The notes under the pieces were generated by a model that was not told the DNA's origin, ran no database searches, and was given only the letters and a program-made list of their open reading frames with translations. 64,000 nt of DNA. Source: UBA7446 sp964014735. GTDB taxonomy: Bacteria; Bacteroidota; Bacteroidia; Flavobacteriales; Flavobacteriaceae. Both the position numbers and the translations under genes were made by a program. Where the stretch lies: assembly GCA_964014735.1 (NCBI GenBank), contig CAXHBH010000006.1, forward strand, positions 32,468 to 96,467. The letters run 5' to 3'. Of the stretch, positions 34,454-44,130 are shown piece after piece (position 1 is the stretch's first letter; each line of letters begins with the position of its first letter).

Positions 34454-36589
34454 ATGAAAAAAAAGTTTTTTATTCCCCTGTTTTTTGTTGCCTTAATGCT
34501 CGCAGCGTGGACGCGCTTTAATGTTAATTCCCATCAATTTTCTGAAGATACTTCAAAAGACAAACTCCTAATGGAACTTATTGCATATTTCATGCAACGT
34601 GGACACTACAACCCTAAGGACATAAGCAACGACTTTTCAGAAGATTTATACGACACCTTTTTAGATATGTTAGATGGGCAAAAACGTTATTTTCTTAAAA
34701 AAGACATTGCTCAATTTGATAAATACAAATATGCGCTGGACGACGAGTTTAGGGCCTTGCAAACTACTTTTTTCGATATGGTTTATGCGCGATATTTAGA
34801 ACGCAGAAATGAAACCAAGTCATTTTATCTTGAGATTTTAGAAAAGCCTTTTGATTTTAATAAAATAGAAGATATAAATCTGGATTATGAAAATCAACAA
34901 TACCCTGGTGCTTTGCGACATAAAATTGAAAAGTGGCGCAAACAACTTAAACTTTCTACCCTCAATATTTTACATAACAAATTAGAAGAAGAAAAGCTGG
35001 CTGCAAAAGATGAAAGCTATGTTCCTAAGACTTTTGAAGTTTTGGAAGAAGAAGCACGAGAAATTACCCGTGAAAATATGGATAACTATTTTTCCTTAAT
35101 GGAAGAGGTGCGTGAGGAGGATTGGTTTGGAAGCTATCTAAACGCTTTTGTAACCCAGTTTGATCCGCACTCTGTTTATTTTGCTCCAGTAGACAAAGAT
35201 CGATTTGATGCAACTATATCAGGGAAGTACCAAGGCATTGGCGCTCGGTTAACCAAGCGAAATCAAGCCATCAAGATTGTTGATGTGATATCAGGAGGAC
35301 CCATATGGCGCGACCAATCAATAGAAGTTGGTGACCAAATAATGATGGTACGCCAAGAAGAGGGTGACCCTGTTGATGTTCAGTCCATGCGTTTAGATGA
35401 TGCCATTAAACTTATCAAAGGTCCAGCTGACACAACAGTTTATTTAACCATAAAGCGTGTAGACGGCACCATTGAGGAGGTAGCGATCAAACGTGATACT
35501 GTAGAATTAGAAGAATCTTATTTAAAGTCATCAATAATCCAAAAAGCAGGCAGAAAATTTGGGTTAATACATTTGCCTAAATTCTATATTGATTTTAAGG
35601 ATTACAAAGAACGAAATGCAGCCAAGGACATGGAGCAAGAAATCATTCGACTTAAGCTACAAGGCATTCAAGGTTTAGTTATTGATTTGCGAAATAATGG
35701 GGGTGGGTCGTTACAAACAGTTGTGGATATGGCTGGTTTTTTTATTGACGAAGGGCCTGTTGTCCAGGTAAAAACTAGTGATAAAGGCAGTAAAGTTTTA
35801 AAAGATAGAGATGGAAAAACGCTTTGGGGCGGTCCACTTGTCATTATGGTGAATGAGCTTTCGGCGTCGGCTTCCGAAATTCTAGCAGCCGCCATGCAAG
35901 ACTATGAAAGAGCTGTTGTTTTGGGTAGCAAGCAAACTTTTGGCAAAGGAACTGTACAGAATATTATAGAGCTTAACCGCTTTGTTTCTAAAAGCACTTA
36001 TGGCGATTTGGGCGCTCTAAAATTTACAACTGAAAAGTTCTATCGCATAACGGGTAAGTCAACCCAATTGGAGGGTGTTTACAGCGATGTGGTAGTGCCA
36101 GACCAGTATGCTTATGTTAATATTGGAGAAAAAGATGAAGAAAACCCTTTGGTGTGGGATCAAATCCCTACGACTTCATTTAGCAAATGGAAAGGTTATC
36201 AAAATTACCAACAGGTGATTGAAAAAAGCACTTCTCGTGTAGCTAATGATACTTTGTTTCAGCTTATTGACAAAAATTCCAAATGGGTGCGTCAGCAGCA
36301 AGACAAAAATAATTTCACTTTGAATTACAAACTATTTTCAAGTGAATTATCTAAAGATAAATTATTTGCAGATCAATTTGAAACACTAAACGAATACTCC
36401 AATTCATTGAAATTTAAATCCCTTCCTTATGAGTTAACAAAAATGAAATCAGACACTATTCTTGCTGAAAAGCGTAAGCGTTGGCAAAAATCCTTAAATA
36501 AGGATATGTATATTAACGAAGCAGTTTCGATTTTAGAAGAGTTGGATTTAAATTTTATTGGCAAAAACCCCCTTGCACTACAACGTTAA
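34454..36589 (+). CDS. prc: Carboxy-terminal processing (tail-specific) protease
   Basis: 711 residues with an N-terminal signal or anchor (FIPLFFVALMLAAW). The layout is that of Prc: an N-terminal helical domain (about 35-240), a PDZ domain (GKYQGIGARLTKRNQAIKIVDVISGGPIW, about 255-345), the S41 core with LVIDLRNNGGGSLQ and the dyad Ser472 (in ELSASASE) and Lys498 (in TFGKGT), and a C-terminal DUF3340-like helical part. It cuts periplasmic proteins at C-terminal tails. It stands alone, facing rodA. Confidence 0.94.
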   Translation: MKKKFFIPLFFVALMLAAWTRFNVNSHQFSEDTSKDKLLMELIAYFMQRGHYNPKDISNDFSEDLYDTFLDMLDGQKRYFLKKDIAQFDKYKYALDDEFRALQTTFFDMVYARYLERRNETKSFYLEILEKPFDFNKIEDINLDYENQQYPGALRHKIEKWRKQLKLSTLNILHNKLEEEKLAAKDESYVPKTFEVLEEEAREITRENMDNYFSLMEEVREEDWFGSYLNAFVTQFDPHSVYFAPVDKDRFDATISGKYQGIGARLTKRNQAIKIVDVISGGPIWRDQSIEVGDQIMMVRQEEGDPVDVQSMRLDDAIKLIKGPADTTVYLTIKRVDGTIEEVAIKRDTVELEESYLKSSIIQKAGRKFGLIHLPKFYIDFKDYKERNAAKDMEQEIIRLKLQGIQGLVIDLRNNGGGSLQTVVDMAGFFIDEGPVVQVKTSDKGSKVLKDRDGKTLWGGPLVIMVNELSASASEILAAAMQDYERAVVLGSKQTFGKGTVQNIIELNRFVSKSTYGDLGALKFTTEKFYRITGKSTQLEGVYSDVVVPDQYAYVNIGEKDEENPLVWDQIPTTSFSKWKGYQNYQQVIEKSTSRVANDTLFQLIDKNSKWVRQQQDKNNFTLNYKLFSSELSKDKLFADQFETLNEYSNSLKFKSLPYELTKMKSDTILAEKRKRWQKSLNKDMYINEAVSILEELDLNFIGKNPLALQR

Positions 36590-36590
36590 T

Positions 36591-37835
36591 TTATTTTATT
36601 CTTTGATAATACATGCGCAAGTAAATTCCCATAAATATACTAAAAGCCAAAAGGCTGGATCCCCCGTAACTCATAAGAGGTAGTGGAATGCCAATGGTAG
36701 GTACTAAGCCAACTACCATACCTATATTTATAGCCACGTGAATGAGCATTATACAAGCAAATCCAAGGCAAAACACCCTGTTAAAAGTGGTTTTTTGTTT
36801 ACAGGCAGTTTTGACAATTTGAAACATAAGCATTGTAAAAAGGCCCAAAACGATAACGGCACCCAAAAACCCCCATTCTTCACCTACAGTTGTAAAGATG
36901 TAATCGGTTTGTTGTTCTGGAACAAACCCTCCTTTGGTTTGTGTTCCTTGCAGATAGCCCTTGCCTAATCCTCCGCCTGAACCTATGGCTATTTGAGACT
37001 GATTTATATTATAGCCTACCCCTCTAATATCAACTTCTTTTCCCAACAAAATATTAAAGCGATCTCTGTGCCTTTGTTCAAAAACATTGTCAAAAATATA
37101 AGACACAGATAGGGTGAAGGAAGCACCTATGAAGCCAATTAATATTATGGACTTGAATACCACTTTTTTTGACTTTCGCCATCGTCTGTAGATATGCGTA
37201 AAAACTGATATAACACCAATTGTCAATAGGGTAGTATTGGTACCAATAAGGAGAGTGAGTATAAATAGCCCAAATAGAACCAGTAAGGCATATAGAAAAT
37301 TCGCTGGAAGTCCTTCGGCATGTAGTACAAGGAAAAATCCTAAAAGCACTATTGCTGTTCCAGGGTCAGGTTGTAATACCGTTAAGATTGCCGGAATAGC
37401 CATAATCACAAAAGCCCCTGTATAGTCTTTTACACGATCTATGTATGTATTAAAACCACCTAGGTGCTTGGCAAGTGCAAGTGCTACCGCAACTTTTGCA
37501 AACTCTGAGGGCTGGATGCTAAATCCACCTATGGAATACCATGACTTTGCACCAGATACTTCTGTTCCAAATGCCCAAACCCCCACTAAGCTAAGGATTG
37601 ACAACAGATATAAGATGCTGGCATAGCGCTCAAAAAACTTGATGTCAATGAATTGAAGTAAGAAAATCATCACTACACCTATCCCTAAAGAAATAAGCTG
37701 TTTTTGCATAAATGCAGTAGCAATTTCCATGTTGTTAGTATCATATACTGCAGAATATATATTGACCAAACCTATACCCACTAGCATCAGATAGAGGGTT
37801 AATGCATACCAGTCAAATCGTAAAAACTTATTCAT
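36591..37835 (-). CDS. rodA: Peptidoglycan glycosyltransferase RodA
   Basis: 414 residues with about ten membrane segments. SEDS landmarks are GAKSWYSIGGFSIQPSEFAKVAVALALAKHL, LQPDPGTAIVLL (with the essential Asp in the WxPDxGTA-type motif), QSQIAIGSGGGLGKGYLQGTQTKGGFVPEQQTDYIFTTVGEEWGF, and GIPLPLMSYGGSSLL. It polymerises glycan for the elongation machinery with PBP2. It overlaps mrdA by 8 nt, as usual in the mre operon. Confidence 0.95.
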   Translation of the reverse strand: MNKFLRFDWYALTLYLMLVGIGLVNIYSAVYDTNNMEIATAFMQKQLISLGIGVVMIFLLQFIDIKFFERYASILYLLSILSLVGVWAFGTEVSGAKSWYSIGGFSIQPSEFAKVAVALALAKHLGGFNTYIDRVKDYTGAFVIMAIPAILTVLQPDPGTAIVLLGFFLVLHAEGLPANFLYALLVLFGLFILTLLIGTNTTLLTIGVISVFTHIYRRWRKSKKVVFKSIILIGFIGASFTLSVSYIFDNVFEQRHRDRFNILLGKEVDIRGVGYNINQSQIAIGSGGGLGKGYLQGTQTKGGFVPEQQTDYIFTTVGEEWGFLGAVIVLGLFTMLMFQIVKTACKQKTTFNRVFCLGFACIMLIHVAINIGMVVGLVPTIGIPLPLMSYGGSSLLAFSIFMGIYLRMYYQRIK

Positions 37836-39690
37836 TTATGGTAAAAGGTTTGTTACTTGTTATTTTGTTGTATTCTTCTTCAAGACTTCCGTTAAGCATG
37901 CGGTTTTCCAACCATGTTCGTTTGACCTCACCACTGAGATATTTTTCAATTATCAAACTGGCAATGGGTGCAGCCCAACGTGCGCCCCAATATCCATTTT
38001 CAATAATAACAGCAAGTGCAATTTTAGGGTCGTCTTTTGGCGCAAAAGCAATAAAAACAGAGTGGTCTGTTAGTTGTGTTCTGACTCCATCGATTTTTGT
38101 AAAGTTTTCAATTGTGCCTGTCTTGCCACATACCTCAATTCCTCTTATGGCAGATACTCGGGCTGTCCCTTTGCTTACCACATCAGCCATTCCCTCAATG
38201 ACATTTGTAAAATGTTTTTTTGAAATGGAAGTCTCTCGTTTCGTTTTGTATTTGGGATCAATGAAATCTCCTTGTACCCCTTTTACAAAATGAGGCGTGT
38301 AGAAAAATCCTCTGTTTGCAATGGTTGCTGAAACATTAGCCAATTGTATTGGCGTCATAAGTATCTCTCCTTGTCCAATTGCATTGGACACTATAGTGGA
38401 TCCACGCCATCGTTGATTGGGATACCAAAGTTTATAGAAGCTGGCATTGGGCACATACCCTGGCTGGCCTACAGGGTGGTCATATCCCAAATAATTCCCT
38501 AAACCAAAGCTTTTGAGGTGCTCATGCCAATTATTGATGTTTTCTTCAATCTTATTGTCTTTATCTATAATGCGTCGGTAAACATTGGAAAAATAGGTGT
38601 TACAAGACTTGTAAATGCCTCTGTTTAAGTTGTTTTTTGTCCCTGTCCGGCACATACATGCCATGAATTGATTTTTCGCATAATAATGCCCACTGTAACA
38701 AGTAAATTTTGTTTTCGAGTCAACCACGCCCTCTTCAAGTGCCACAAGAGCGTTCAGTACTTTAAAAGGTGAGCCTGGAGCATATTGCCCTTGAAGAGAG
38801 CGATCAAATAAATACCTGTTAAGTGTATCTTGCTTTAATTCCTCAAAAAAGGCAGAACGATCTCTCCCCACAAGAGCGTTGGGATCAAAAGTTGGTGTGC
38901 TTACACTCATTAAAATCTCTCCTGTGCTGGGCTCGATAGCCAAAATACCACCACGTTTATTTTTTAGTAGCATTGTACCATATTCTTGTAGTGTAATGTC
39001 AATTGATAGTGTTATGTCTTGCGCTGGAATTGGTAAGGTATCTAGGAGGCCATCTTTGTAGGGTCCAATGATCCTATTGAACTTATCCCTTTGTAAATAG
39101 GAAACACCTTTAGTGCCTCGCAGTATTTTTTCATAGGTTTTTTCAATACCTTGTCGTCCTATCAGTTCCCCTTTTACATAGTATGGATTATTGCGGATGT
39201 CTAAATTGTTAACCTCGCTTATATAACCCAAAAGATTGGAAGCTACTTCAGTTTGGTAGTCTCTTACAGATTTCCGCTGAATGTACATGCCCGGGAATTT
39301 CCACATTTTTTCTTGCAAGGTGGCATAGTCTTGTTTGGAAATTTGGTTTAAAAGTACTGATGGTGCACGCATTGAATAACGACGGGCTTTGTTTATACTT
39401 TCTACCAATTCTGATTTGCGTAAACGCAACATCTCGCATAGGTCTAAGGTGTCAAATGGCTTAAGGCTTTTTGGAATCACCATCAAGTCATACATCGGCT
39501 GATTGGAAACTAATAGTTTTCCATTTCTGTCAAAAATATATCCTCGTTCTGGATAGACATATCGCTTTAACACCGAATTTTTTAAGGAAAGATCACTGTA
39601 TTGATCTGAGATTATTTGAAGGAAAAATAGCCTCACAAATAACACGATTCCTACAAGTGCAATCGTTGTTTTAAAAAACCGCGTTCTCAT
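37828..39690 (-). CDS. mrdA: Penicillin-binding protein 2 (elongation transpeptidase)
   Basis: 620 residues from the ATG at 39690. This start (MRTRFFKTTIALVGIVLFVRLFF) gives a normal membrane anchor and a 1-nt TAATG overlap with mreD; the upstream ATG at 39729 would add 13 residues within mreD. The pedestal domain follows (RGYIFDRNGKLLVSNQPMYDL), then the transpeptidase with Ser307 in GSPFK (SxxK), SCNTYF (SxN) and CGKTGTIEN (KTG). It cross-links peptidoglycan for rod growth. Directly followed by rodA. Confidence 0.95.
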   Translation of the reverse strand: MRTRFFKTTIALVGIVLFVRLFFLQIISDQYSDLSLKNSVLKRYVYPERGYIFDRNGKLLVSNQPMYDLMVIPKSLKPFDTLDLCEMLRLRKSELVESINKARRYSMRAPSVLLNQISKQDYATLQEKMWKFPGMYIQRKSVRDYQTEVASNLLGYISEVNNLDIRNNPYYVKGELIGRQGIEKTYEKILRGTKGVSYLQRDKFNRIIGPYKDGLLDTLPIPAQDITLSIDITLQEYGTMLLKNKRGGILAIEPSTGEILMSVSTPTFDPNALVGRDRSAFFEELKQDTLNRYLFDRSLQGQYAPGSPFKVLNALVALEEGVVDSKTKFTCYSGHYYAKNQFMACMCRTGTKNNLNRGIYKSCNTYFSNVYRRIIDKDNKIEENINNWHEHLKSFGLGNYLGYDHPVGQPGYVPNASFYKLWYPNQRWRGSTIVSNAIGQGEILMTPIQLANVSATIANRGFFYTPHFVKGVQGDFIDPKYKTKRETSISKKHFTNVIEGMADVVSKGTARVSAIRGIEVCGKTGTIENFTKIDGVRTQLTDHSVFIAFAPKDDPKIALAVIIENGYWGARWAAPIASLIIEKYLSGEVKRTWLENRMLNGSLEEEYNKITSNKPFTINE

Positions 39691-40190
39691 TACTTTGTTT
39701 TTTGGGTTAAAACAAGCAATAAGAAGCAAACCATTATAGTTAAAATACTATTGGCGCCCCATGCGCTTAACATCCATCCGAACTTTGACCAGCTTCCAAT
39801 CATTACTGCAAATAAAGAAAAGTGGTGAACCAATATGATCAGGGTGGTATAGAGAAAGAGACTTCCAAAAGATTCGTTTTGAATTTTCAAATCCCTCAAA
39901 GATATTGTGTCTCTATATGCAGCACGCATAAGTAATGGTCTACTAAAGCAAGCAATTAGGCTAGCAAGGGTGTGTACACCTCCAGACAAGAAAAGCAAGT
40001 CAATTACAGTACCAATGAAAAACCCGATTAAAAGTACGACCCAAGCTTCCCATTGGTGGGGTAACAATACAAATAAAAGCACATAGATTAATGGCGAATA
40101 AGAAATGCCTAGAATAACAGGGTCAAGCATAAAAACCTGCGCAAAGACAACTGCTAAAAACCAAAACAGTAATTCTATAGGCTTATTCAT
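39690..40190 (-). CDS. mreD: Rod shape-determining protein MreD
   Basis: 166 residues, five or six membrane segments (LLFWFLAVVFAQVFML, YSPLIYVLLFVLLP, AWVVLLIGFFIGTVIDLLF, and two near the end). The GFFIGTVIDLLFLSGGVHTLASL segment is typical of MreD. It overlaps mreC by 8 nt. Confidence 0.9.
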   Translation of the reverse strand: MNKPIELLFWFLAVVFAQVFMLDPVILGISYSPLIYVLLFVLLPHQWEAWVVLLIGFFIGTVIDLLFLSGGVHTLASLIACFSRPLLMRAAYRDTISLRDLKIQNESFGSLFLYTTLIILVHHFSLFAVMIGSWSKFGWMLSAWGANSILTIMVCFLLLVLTQKTK

Positions 40191-40983
40191 TATCTATGAT
40201 CATTTCCTTGATTGTTTCTGCATCTGGTATCACAACGCCATAGACATAATCTAGGTTAGTCATGTCTAGAAAAAGGGATATGTGAAGCTGGTAATAATTG
40301 TCATTTTTTGGGACAATAATTTCGTTGATTACGCCAAGTTCAATATCCTTTGGAAAAATAGCCGACATGCCTCCAGTGGCAATAGTATCTCCTACTTGCA
40401 CATTGGCAGCTAAGGGGACATCTGATAATATCATACCTTTTGGCGAATTACCATTCCAATAGAGGCTTCCAAAATGATTGCTTTTCTTGAGTTTTGCATT
40501 TATGCGTAAAGACTTATTTAATAATGAAATAACACTACTGGTTTCTTCATTGGTATTATGAACAATTCCTACTACTCCTTTTGCAGAAATAATACCCATT
40601 TCCTCATGTATGCCGCTTTTGTTTCCTGCGTTAAGTGTAATGTGGTTGTGGTTGAGTTGAATGCTATTGCGAATTACTTGCGCTGGAATTACTTCAAATG
40701 GAATACTGTCCAAAAGAAGTGCTTTACTTTGTTTATTGATAAGCTTTTCTAAAAGATATTGATTGTCGTCTAAAAGCTGTTGGTTGTGCTGATCACGACT
40801 TAAATAAGAGAAAAATTGATGACGGATTTCGAAAAAAGGAGCAAGAGTAGCATTGTTTAAAGCTAAAAAATTACTGCGTTGATAATTTTGATTTCGCGCA
40901 ATATATAGTAGGGACAAGGCTAACAACAAAATAAACAGCAATAGCGTTCTGTTTCGCAGTATGCTGTTCAATAATTTTTGCAT
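40183..40983 (-). CDS. mreC: Rod shape-determining protein MreC
   Basis: 266 residues: one N-terminal membrane anchor (LLLFILLLALSLLYI), a coiled-coil-like stretch with HNQQLLDDNQYLLEKLINKQSKALL (65-90), then the two beta domains with NHITLNAGNKSGIHEEMGIISAKGVVGIV and GDTIATGGMSAIFPKDIELGVI. It links MreB to PBP2/RodA from the periplasm. It begins 8 nt after mreB. Confidence 0.93.
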   Translation of the reverse strand: MQKLLNSILRNRTLLLFILLLALSLLYIARNQNYQRSNFLALNNATLAPFFEIRHQFFSYLSRDQHNQQLLDDNQYLLEKLINKQSKALLLDSIPFEVIPAQVIRNSIQLNHNHITLNAGNKSGIHEEMGIISAKGVVGIVHNTNEETSSVISLLNKSLRINAKLKKSNHFGSLYWNGNSPKGMILSDVPLAANVQVGDTIATGGMSAIFPKDIELGVINEIIVPKNDNYYQLHISLFLDMTNLDYVYGVVIPDAETIKEMIIDNE

Positions 40984-40991
40984 GTGTTACA

Positions 40992-42020
40992 CTACTTTAT
41001 CAAAACAGACTTATATCGTTCAATGTTTTTAAGCACAGTGCCTGTTCCTCTAACTACAGCTCGAAGTGGATCTTCTGCAATAAAAATGGGGAGTTCTGTT
41101 TTTTGAGACAGCCTTTTGTCAAGACCTCTAAGCATAGAACCACCACCGGCAAGGTATACACCAGTGTTGTAAATGTCTGCTGCCAGTTCAGGAGGGGTTT
41201 GTGCAAGTGTTTCCATAACAGAATCTTCAACTCTGATAATAGACTTGTCAAGTGCTTTGTGGATTTCTCGATAAGAAATAAGGATTTCTTTCGGCTTACC
41301 CGTTAACAAATCACGCCCCTGAACAGACATGTCTTCAGGGGGATTTTCTAATTCTTCAGTAGCAGCCCCAATACTTATTTTGACACGTTCTGCTGTGCGC
41401 TCACCAATAAACAGGTTGTGATGAGTACGCATATAATATATTATGTCGTTAGTAAATACATCCCCTGCAATTTTAACTGATTTGTCACATACAATTCCAG
41501 AAAGAGCTATAACCGCAATTTCAGTAGTACCACCACCTATGTCAACAATCATGTTTCCCTTTGGCTGCATAATATCAACGCCAATTCCAATGGCTGCCGC
41601 CATGGGTTCGTGAATCAAATAAACTTCTTTTCCATTAACACGCTCTGCAGATTCTCGAACAGCACGCATCTCCACTTCTGTGATACCTGATGGTATACAG
41701 ATTACCATACGAAGTGATGGTGTAAAAAAGCGTTTTTTGAGTGAAGGGATATTCTTTATAAACAAGCTGATCATTTGCTCAGAAGCATTAAAATCAGCAA
41801 TAACACCGTCTTTTAAGGGGCGAATTGTTTTGATATTTTCGTGGGTTTTACCTTGCATTTGATTGGCTTCTTGACCAACAGCAATAATTTTACTGTTTCT
41901 TCTGTCCATAGCCACAATAGAAGGACTGTCTACAACAACCTTATCATTATGTATAATAAGCGTGTTAGCAGTACCTAAGTCGATAGCTATTTCTTCGGTT
42001 AAAAAGTCAAAAAACCCCAT
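40992..42020 (-). CDS. mreB: Rod shape-determining actin-like protein MreB
   Basis: 342 residues. Actin-fold phosphate loops are IDLGTANTLI (15-24) and MIVDIGGGTTEIAVI (about 156-170), followed by GGSMLRGLDKRL. The sequence is full length and close to standard MreB. It forms the membrane filaments that guide cell elongation. It follows purH by 30 nt with no evident terminator, and heads mreBCD-mrdA-rodA. Confidence 0.97.
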   Translation of the reverse strand: MGFFDFLTEEIAIDLGTANTLIIHNDKVVVDSPSIVAMDRRNSKIIAVGQEANQMQGKTHENIKTIRPLKDGVIADFNASEQMISLFIKNIPSLKKRFFTPSLRMVICIPSGITEVEMRAVRESAERVNGKEVYLIHEPMAAAIGIGVDIMQPKGNMIVDIGGGTTEIAVIALSGIVCDKSVKIAGDVFTNDIIYYMRTHHNLFIGERTAERVKISIGAATEELENPPEDMSVQGRDLLTGKPKEILISYREIHKALDKSIIRVEDSVMETLAQTPPELAADIYNTGVYLAGGGSMLRGLDKRLSQKTELPIFIAEDPLRAVVRGTGTVLKNIERYKSVLIK

Positions 42021-42050
42021 GTATTTGGTATTGGTATGTAATAATACGAA

Positions 42051-43577
42051 TTAATGTTTAAAATGCCTTACACCAGTCATGACCATTGCCAAATTATTTC
42101 CATTGCAATAATCAATACTCAATTGATCTTTGATTGACCCTCCAGGTTGAATTATAGCTACAACACCTGCGTTATTTGCAATTTCAACACAATCTGGAAA
42201 AGGGAAGAATGCATCACTAGCCATAACTGCTCCAGTCAAATCAAAACCAAAGTGCTTAGCTTTCTCAATAGAATGATTTAGCGCATCCACTCTTGAAGTT
42301 TGACCTGTTCCAGCAGCATATAATTGTCCATTTTTGGCCAAAACAACGGTGTTGGATTTAGTATGTTTAGCAATCTTAGAAGCAAACAATAAGTCATCAA
42401 TTTCTTGCGTAGTGGCTTTTCGTTCTGTGACTTGATCCAACATAGATTTATCATCTGTTATACTGTCGCGTTCTTGCACCAAATGTCCATTGAGGCATGA
42501 GCGAACTAAGGTAATTGGTTGTGGGTAGCTTTTTAAATCCAATATGATTCTATTCTTTTTTTGCTTTAGTACTTCTAAGGCACTTGCTTCAAAAGCAGGC
42601 GCAATAACAACTTCACAGAAAAGGGCATTGATTTTTTCAGCAGTGGGGAGGTCTACATTAGTGTTGGCAATAAGCACCCCACCAAATGCAGAAACAGGAT
42701 CCCCAGCTAATGCATCTGTGTAGGCTTGTGATATATTATCGCGGGTAGCCAATCCACAAGCATTGTTGTGTTTTAGGATAGCAAAAGTTGGTGCATCGTT
42801 TTGAAATTCGGCTATCAATTGTACTGCTGCATCTACATCGAGGAGGTTGTTGTAAGAAAGCGCTTTACCGTGATGCTTGAAAAACACCTCATCAAAATCG
42901 CCAAAGAAAGTTCCTTTTTGGTGTGGATTTTCGCCATATCGCAACACTTTACCGTTGTTATAGCTGAGCTTTAAAGCCTCATTATTTTCTTTAAAAAAGT
43001 TGAAAATATGTGCGTCATAGTGTGAAGATAAGCGAAAAGCATTTGCGGCAAATTGTTTGCGATCTACTAAATCTGTATTCCCATTTTTGCTTTCCAGCAA
43101 CCCTAGAAAGACACCGTAATCAACTACAGAGGAAACGCATAATACGTATTTATAGTTTTTGGCAGCGGCGCGAATAAGTGAAATTCCACCAATATCTATT
43201 TTTTCAATGATTTCGGATTCAGAAGCCCCAGATTTAACGGTATCTTCGAATGGATATAAGTCTACCAATACAATATCCAAATGCGGAATGCTGTATTCAG
43301 CCAATTCTTTTTGATCACTTTTATTTGATCTACGGTTTAGAATACCTCCAAAAACTTTAGGGTGTAAGGTCTTAACGCGACCTCCTAAAATGGAAGGATA
43401 TGAAGTTAAGTCCTCAACTTGAAGTACAGGAACTCCTTGCTCTTTAATAAAAGCTGCTGTTCCACCAGTTGAGTAGAGTGTAATGCCTAGTTCGTGCATT
43501 TTTGTAACAATGGGCGCAAGCCCATCTTTGTTAAATACAGAAATAAGGGCGGATTTGGCTCGAATAACGTCTTGCAT
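42051..43577 (-). CDS. purH: Bifunctional AICAR formyltransferase/IMP cyclohydrolase
   Basis: 508 residues. The N-terminal MGS-like IMP cyclohydrolase domain (about 1-195) has KSALISVFNKDGLAPIV, STGGTAAFI and GGRVKTLHPKVFGGIL. The C-terminal AICAR transformylase carries RYGENPHQKGTFF, KHNNACGLA (catalytic Lys-His) and DAFFPFPD. It performs the last two steps of IMP synthesis. Its place ahead of mreB is usual in Flavobacteriia. Confidence 0.97.
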   Translation of the reverse strand: MQDVIRAKSALISVFNKDGLAPIVTKMHELGITLYSTGGTAAFIKEQGVPVLQVEDLTSYPSILGGRVKTLHPKVFGGILNRRSNKSDQKELAEYSIPHLDIVLVDLYPFEDTVKSGASESEIIEKIDIGGISLIRAAAKNYKYVLCVSSVVDYGVFLGLLESKNGNTDLVDRKQFAANAFRLSSHYDAHIFNFFKENNEALKLSYNNGKVLRYGENPHQKGTFFGDFDEVFFKHHGKALSYNNLLDVDAAVQLIAEFQNDAPTFAILKHNNACGLATRDNISQAYTDALAGDPVSAFGGVLIANTNVDLPTAEKINALFCEVVIAPAFEASALEVLKQKKNRIILDLKSYPQPITLVRSCLNGHLVQERDSITDDKSMLDQVTERKATTQEIDDLLFASKIAKHTKSNTVVLAKNGQLYAAGTGQTSRVDALNHSIEKAKHFGFDLTGAVMASDAFFPFPDCVEIANNAGVVAIIQPGGSIKDQLSIDYCNGNNLAMVMTGVRHFKH

Positions 43578-43596
43578 GAAATAAAAATTGAAAGCA

Positions 43597-43604
43597 CAAA
43601 AATA
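43597..43604 (-). promoter_or_regulatory. Candidate -7 element of the purH-mre operon
   Basis: TATTTTTG on the - strand fits TAnnTTTG, 19 nt before the purH ATG at 43577. No clear TTTG is seen upstream of it, so the match is partial. Confidence 0.35.
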
Positions 43605-43618
43605 GGAATTTTATCCCA

Positions 43619-44089
43619 CTAAAAGTTCATTTCTGAATGCAATAAATAGGCTGCAACCAGATTATTCACTTCCTCTAAAAATACTTCGTCTTTATTGTCA
43701 AAAGCATGGGTTGTGTTGGAATCTACATCAATTTGACCAACGTTCTTTCCTTTTATAAAAAGCGGTACCACAATTTCAGACTTTACGTCTATGCTACAGG
43801 CTATATAGTTATCTTGTTTGGAAACGTCGTCTACCACAAAGTTTTGATTGCTTAATGCAACCTGACCACATATTCCTTTTCCAAATGTGATTGCCGTATG
43901 GTCTGTTGGTTTTCCTGCATATGCTTTTAGGTGGAGTTCTTTTTTTTCGGGCTTGTGAAAATAAAAGCCTACCCAATCATAAGTAGTGACTTTTTGTTGT
44001 ATTTCAGTACAAACCCATTCCAATACCTCTTTCGGGTTTGGATTTTGATTTAAATATAAGGCAATATGTTCAAGTAGTGGCTTGTACAT
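43619..44089 (-). CDS. GAF-domain protein of the free-methionine-sulfoxide-reductase type
   Basis: 156 residues. WVGFYFHKPEKKELHLKAYAGKP, FGKGICGQVALSNQNFVVDDV, NYIACSIDVKSEIVVPL and GQIDVDSNTTHAF match fRMsr (MsrC/YebR) closely, a cytoplasmic enzyme that reduces free methionine-R-sulfoxide. Two of the three active-site cysteines are present (GICG, YIAC); the first (in the GKIAC segment of the E. coli protein) is replaced by GKPTDHT. Activity is therefore uncertain. The start codon abuts the T-run of the groEL terminator, so expression may depend on read-through or another signal. Confidence 0.85.
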   Translation of the reverse strand: MYKPLLEHIALYLNQNPNPKEVLEWVCTEIQQKVTTYDWVGFYFHKPEKKELHLKAYAGKPTDHTAITFGKGICGQVALSNQNFVVDDVSKQDNYIACSIDVKSEIVVPLFIKGKNVGQIDVDSNTTHAFDNKDEVFLEEVNNLVAAYLLHSEMNF

Positions 44090-44115
44090 AAAAAAACTGC
44101 CCCAAAAAGGGGCAG
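44090..44115 (-). terminator. Rho-independent terminator after groEL
   Basis: On the - strand CTGCCCC, loop TTTTT, GGGGCAG, then six or seven T. It starts 16 nt after the groEL stop; its T-run ends exactly where the ATG of the GAF gene begins. Confidence 0.85.
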
Positions 44116-44130
44116 CACCTATTGGATTGT

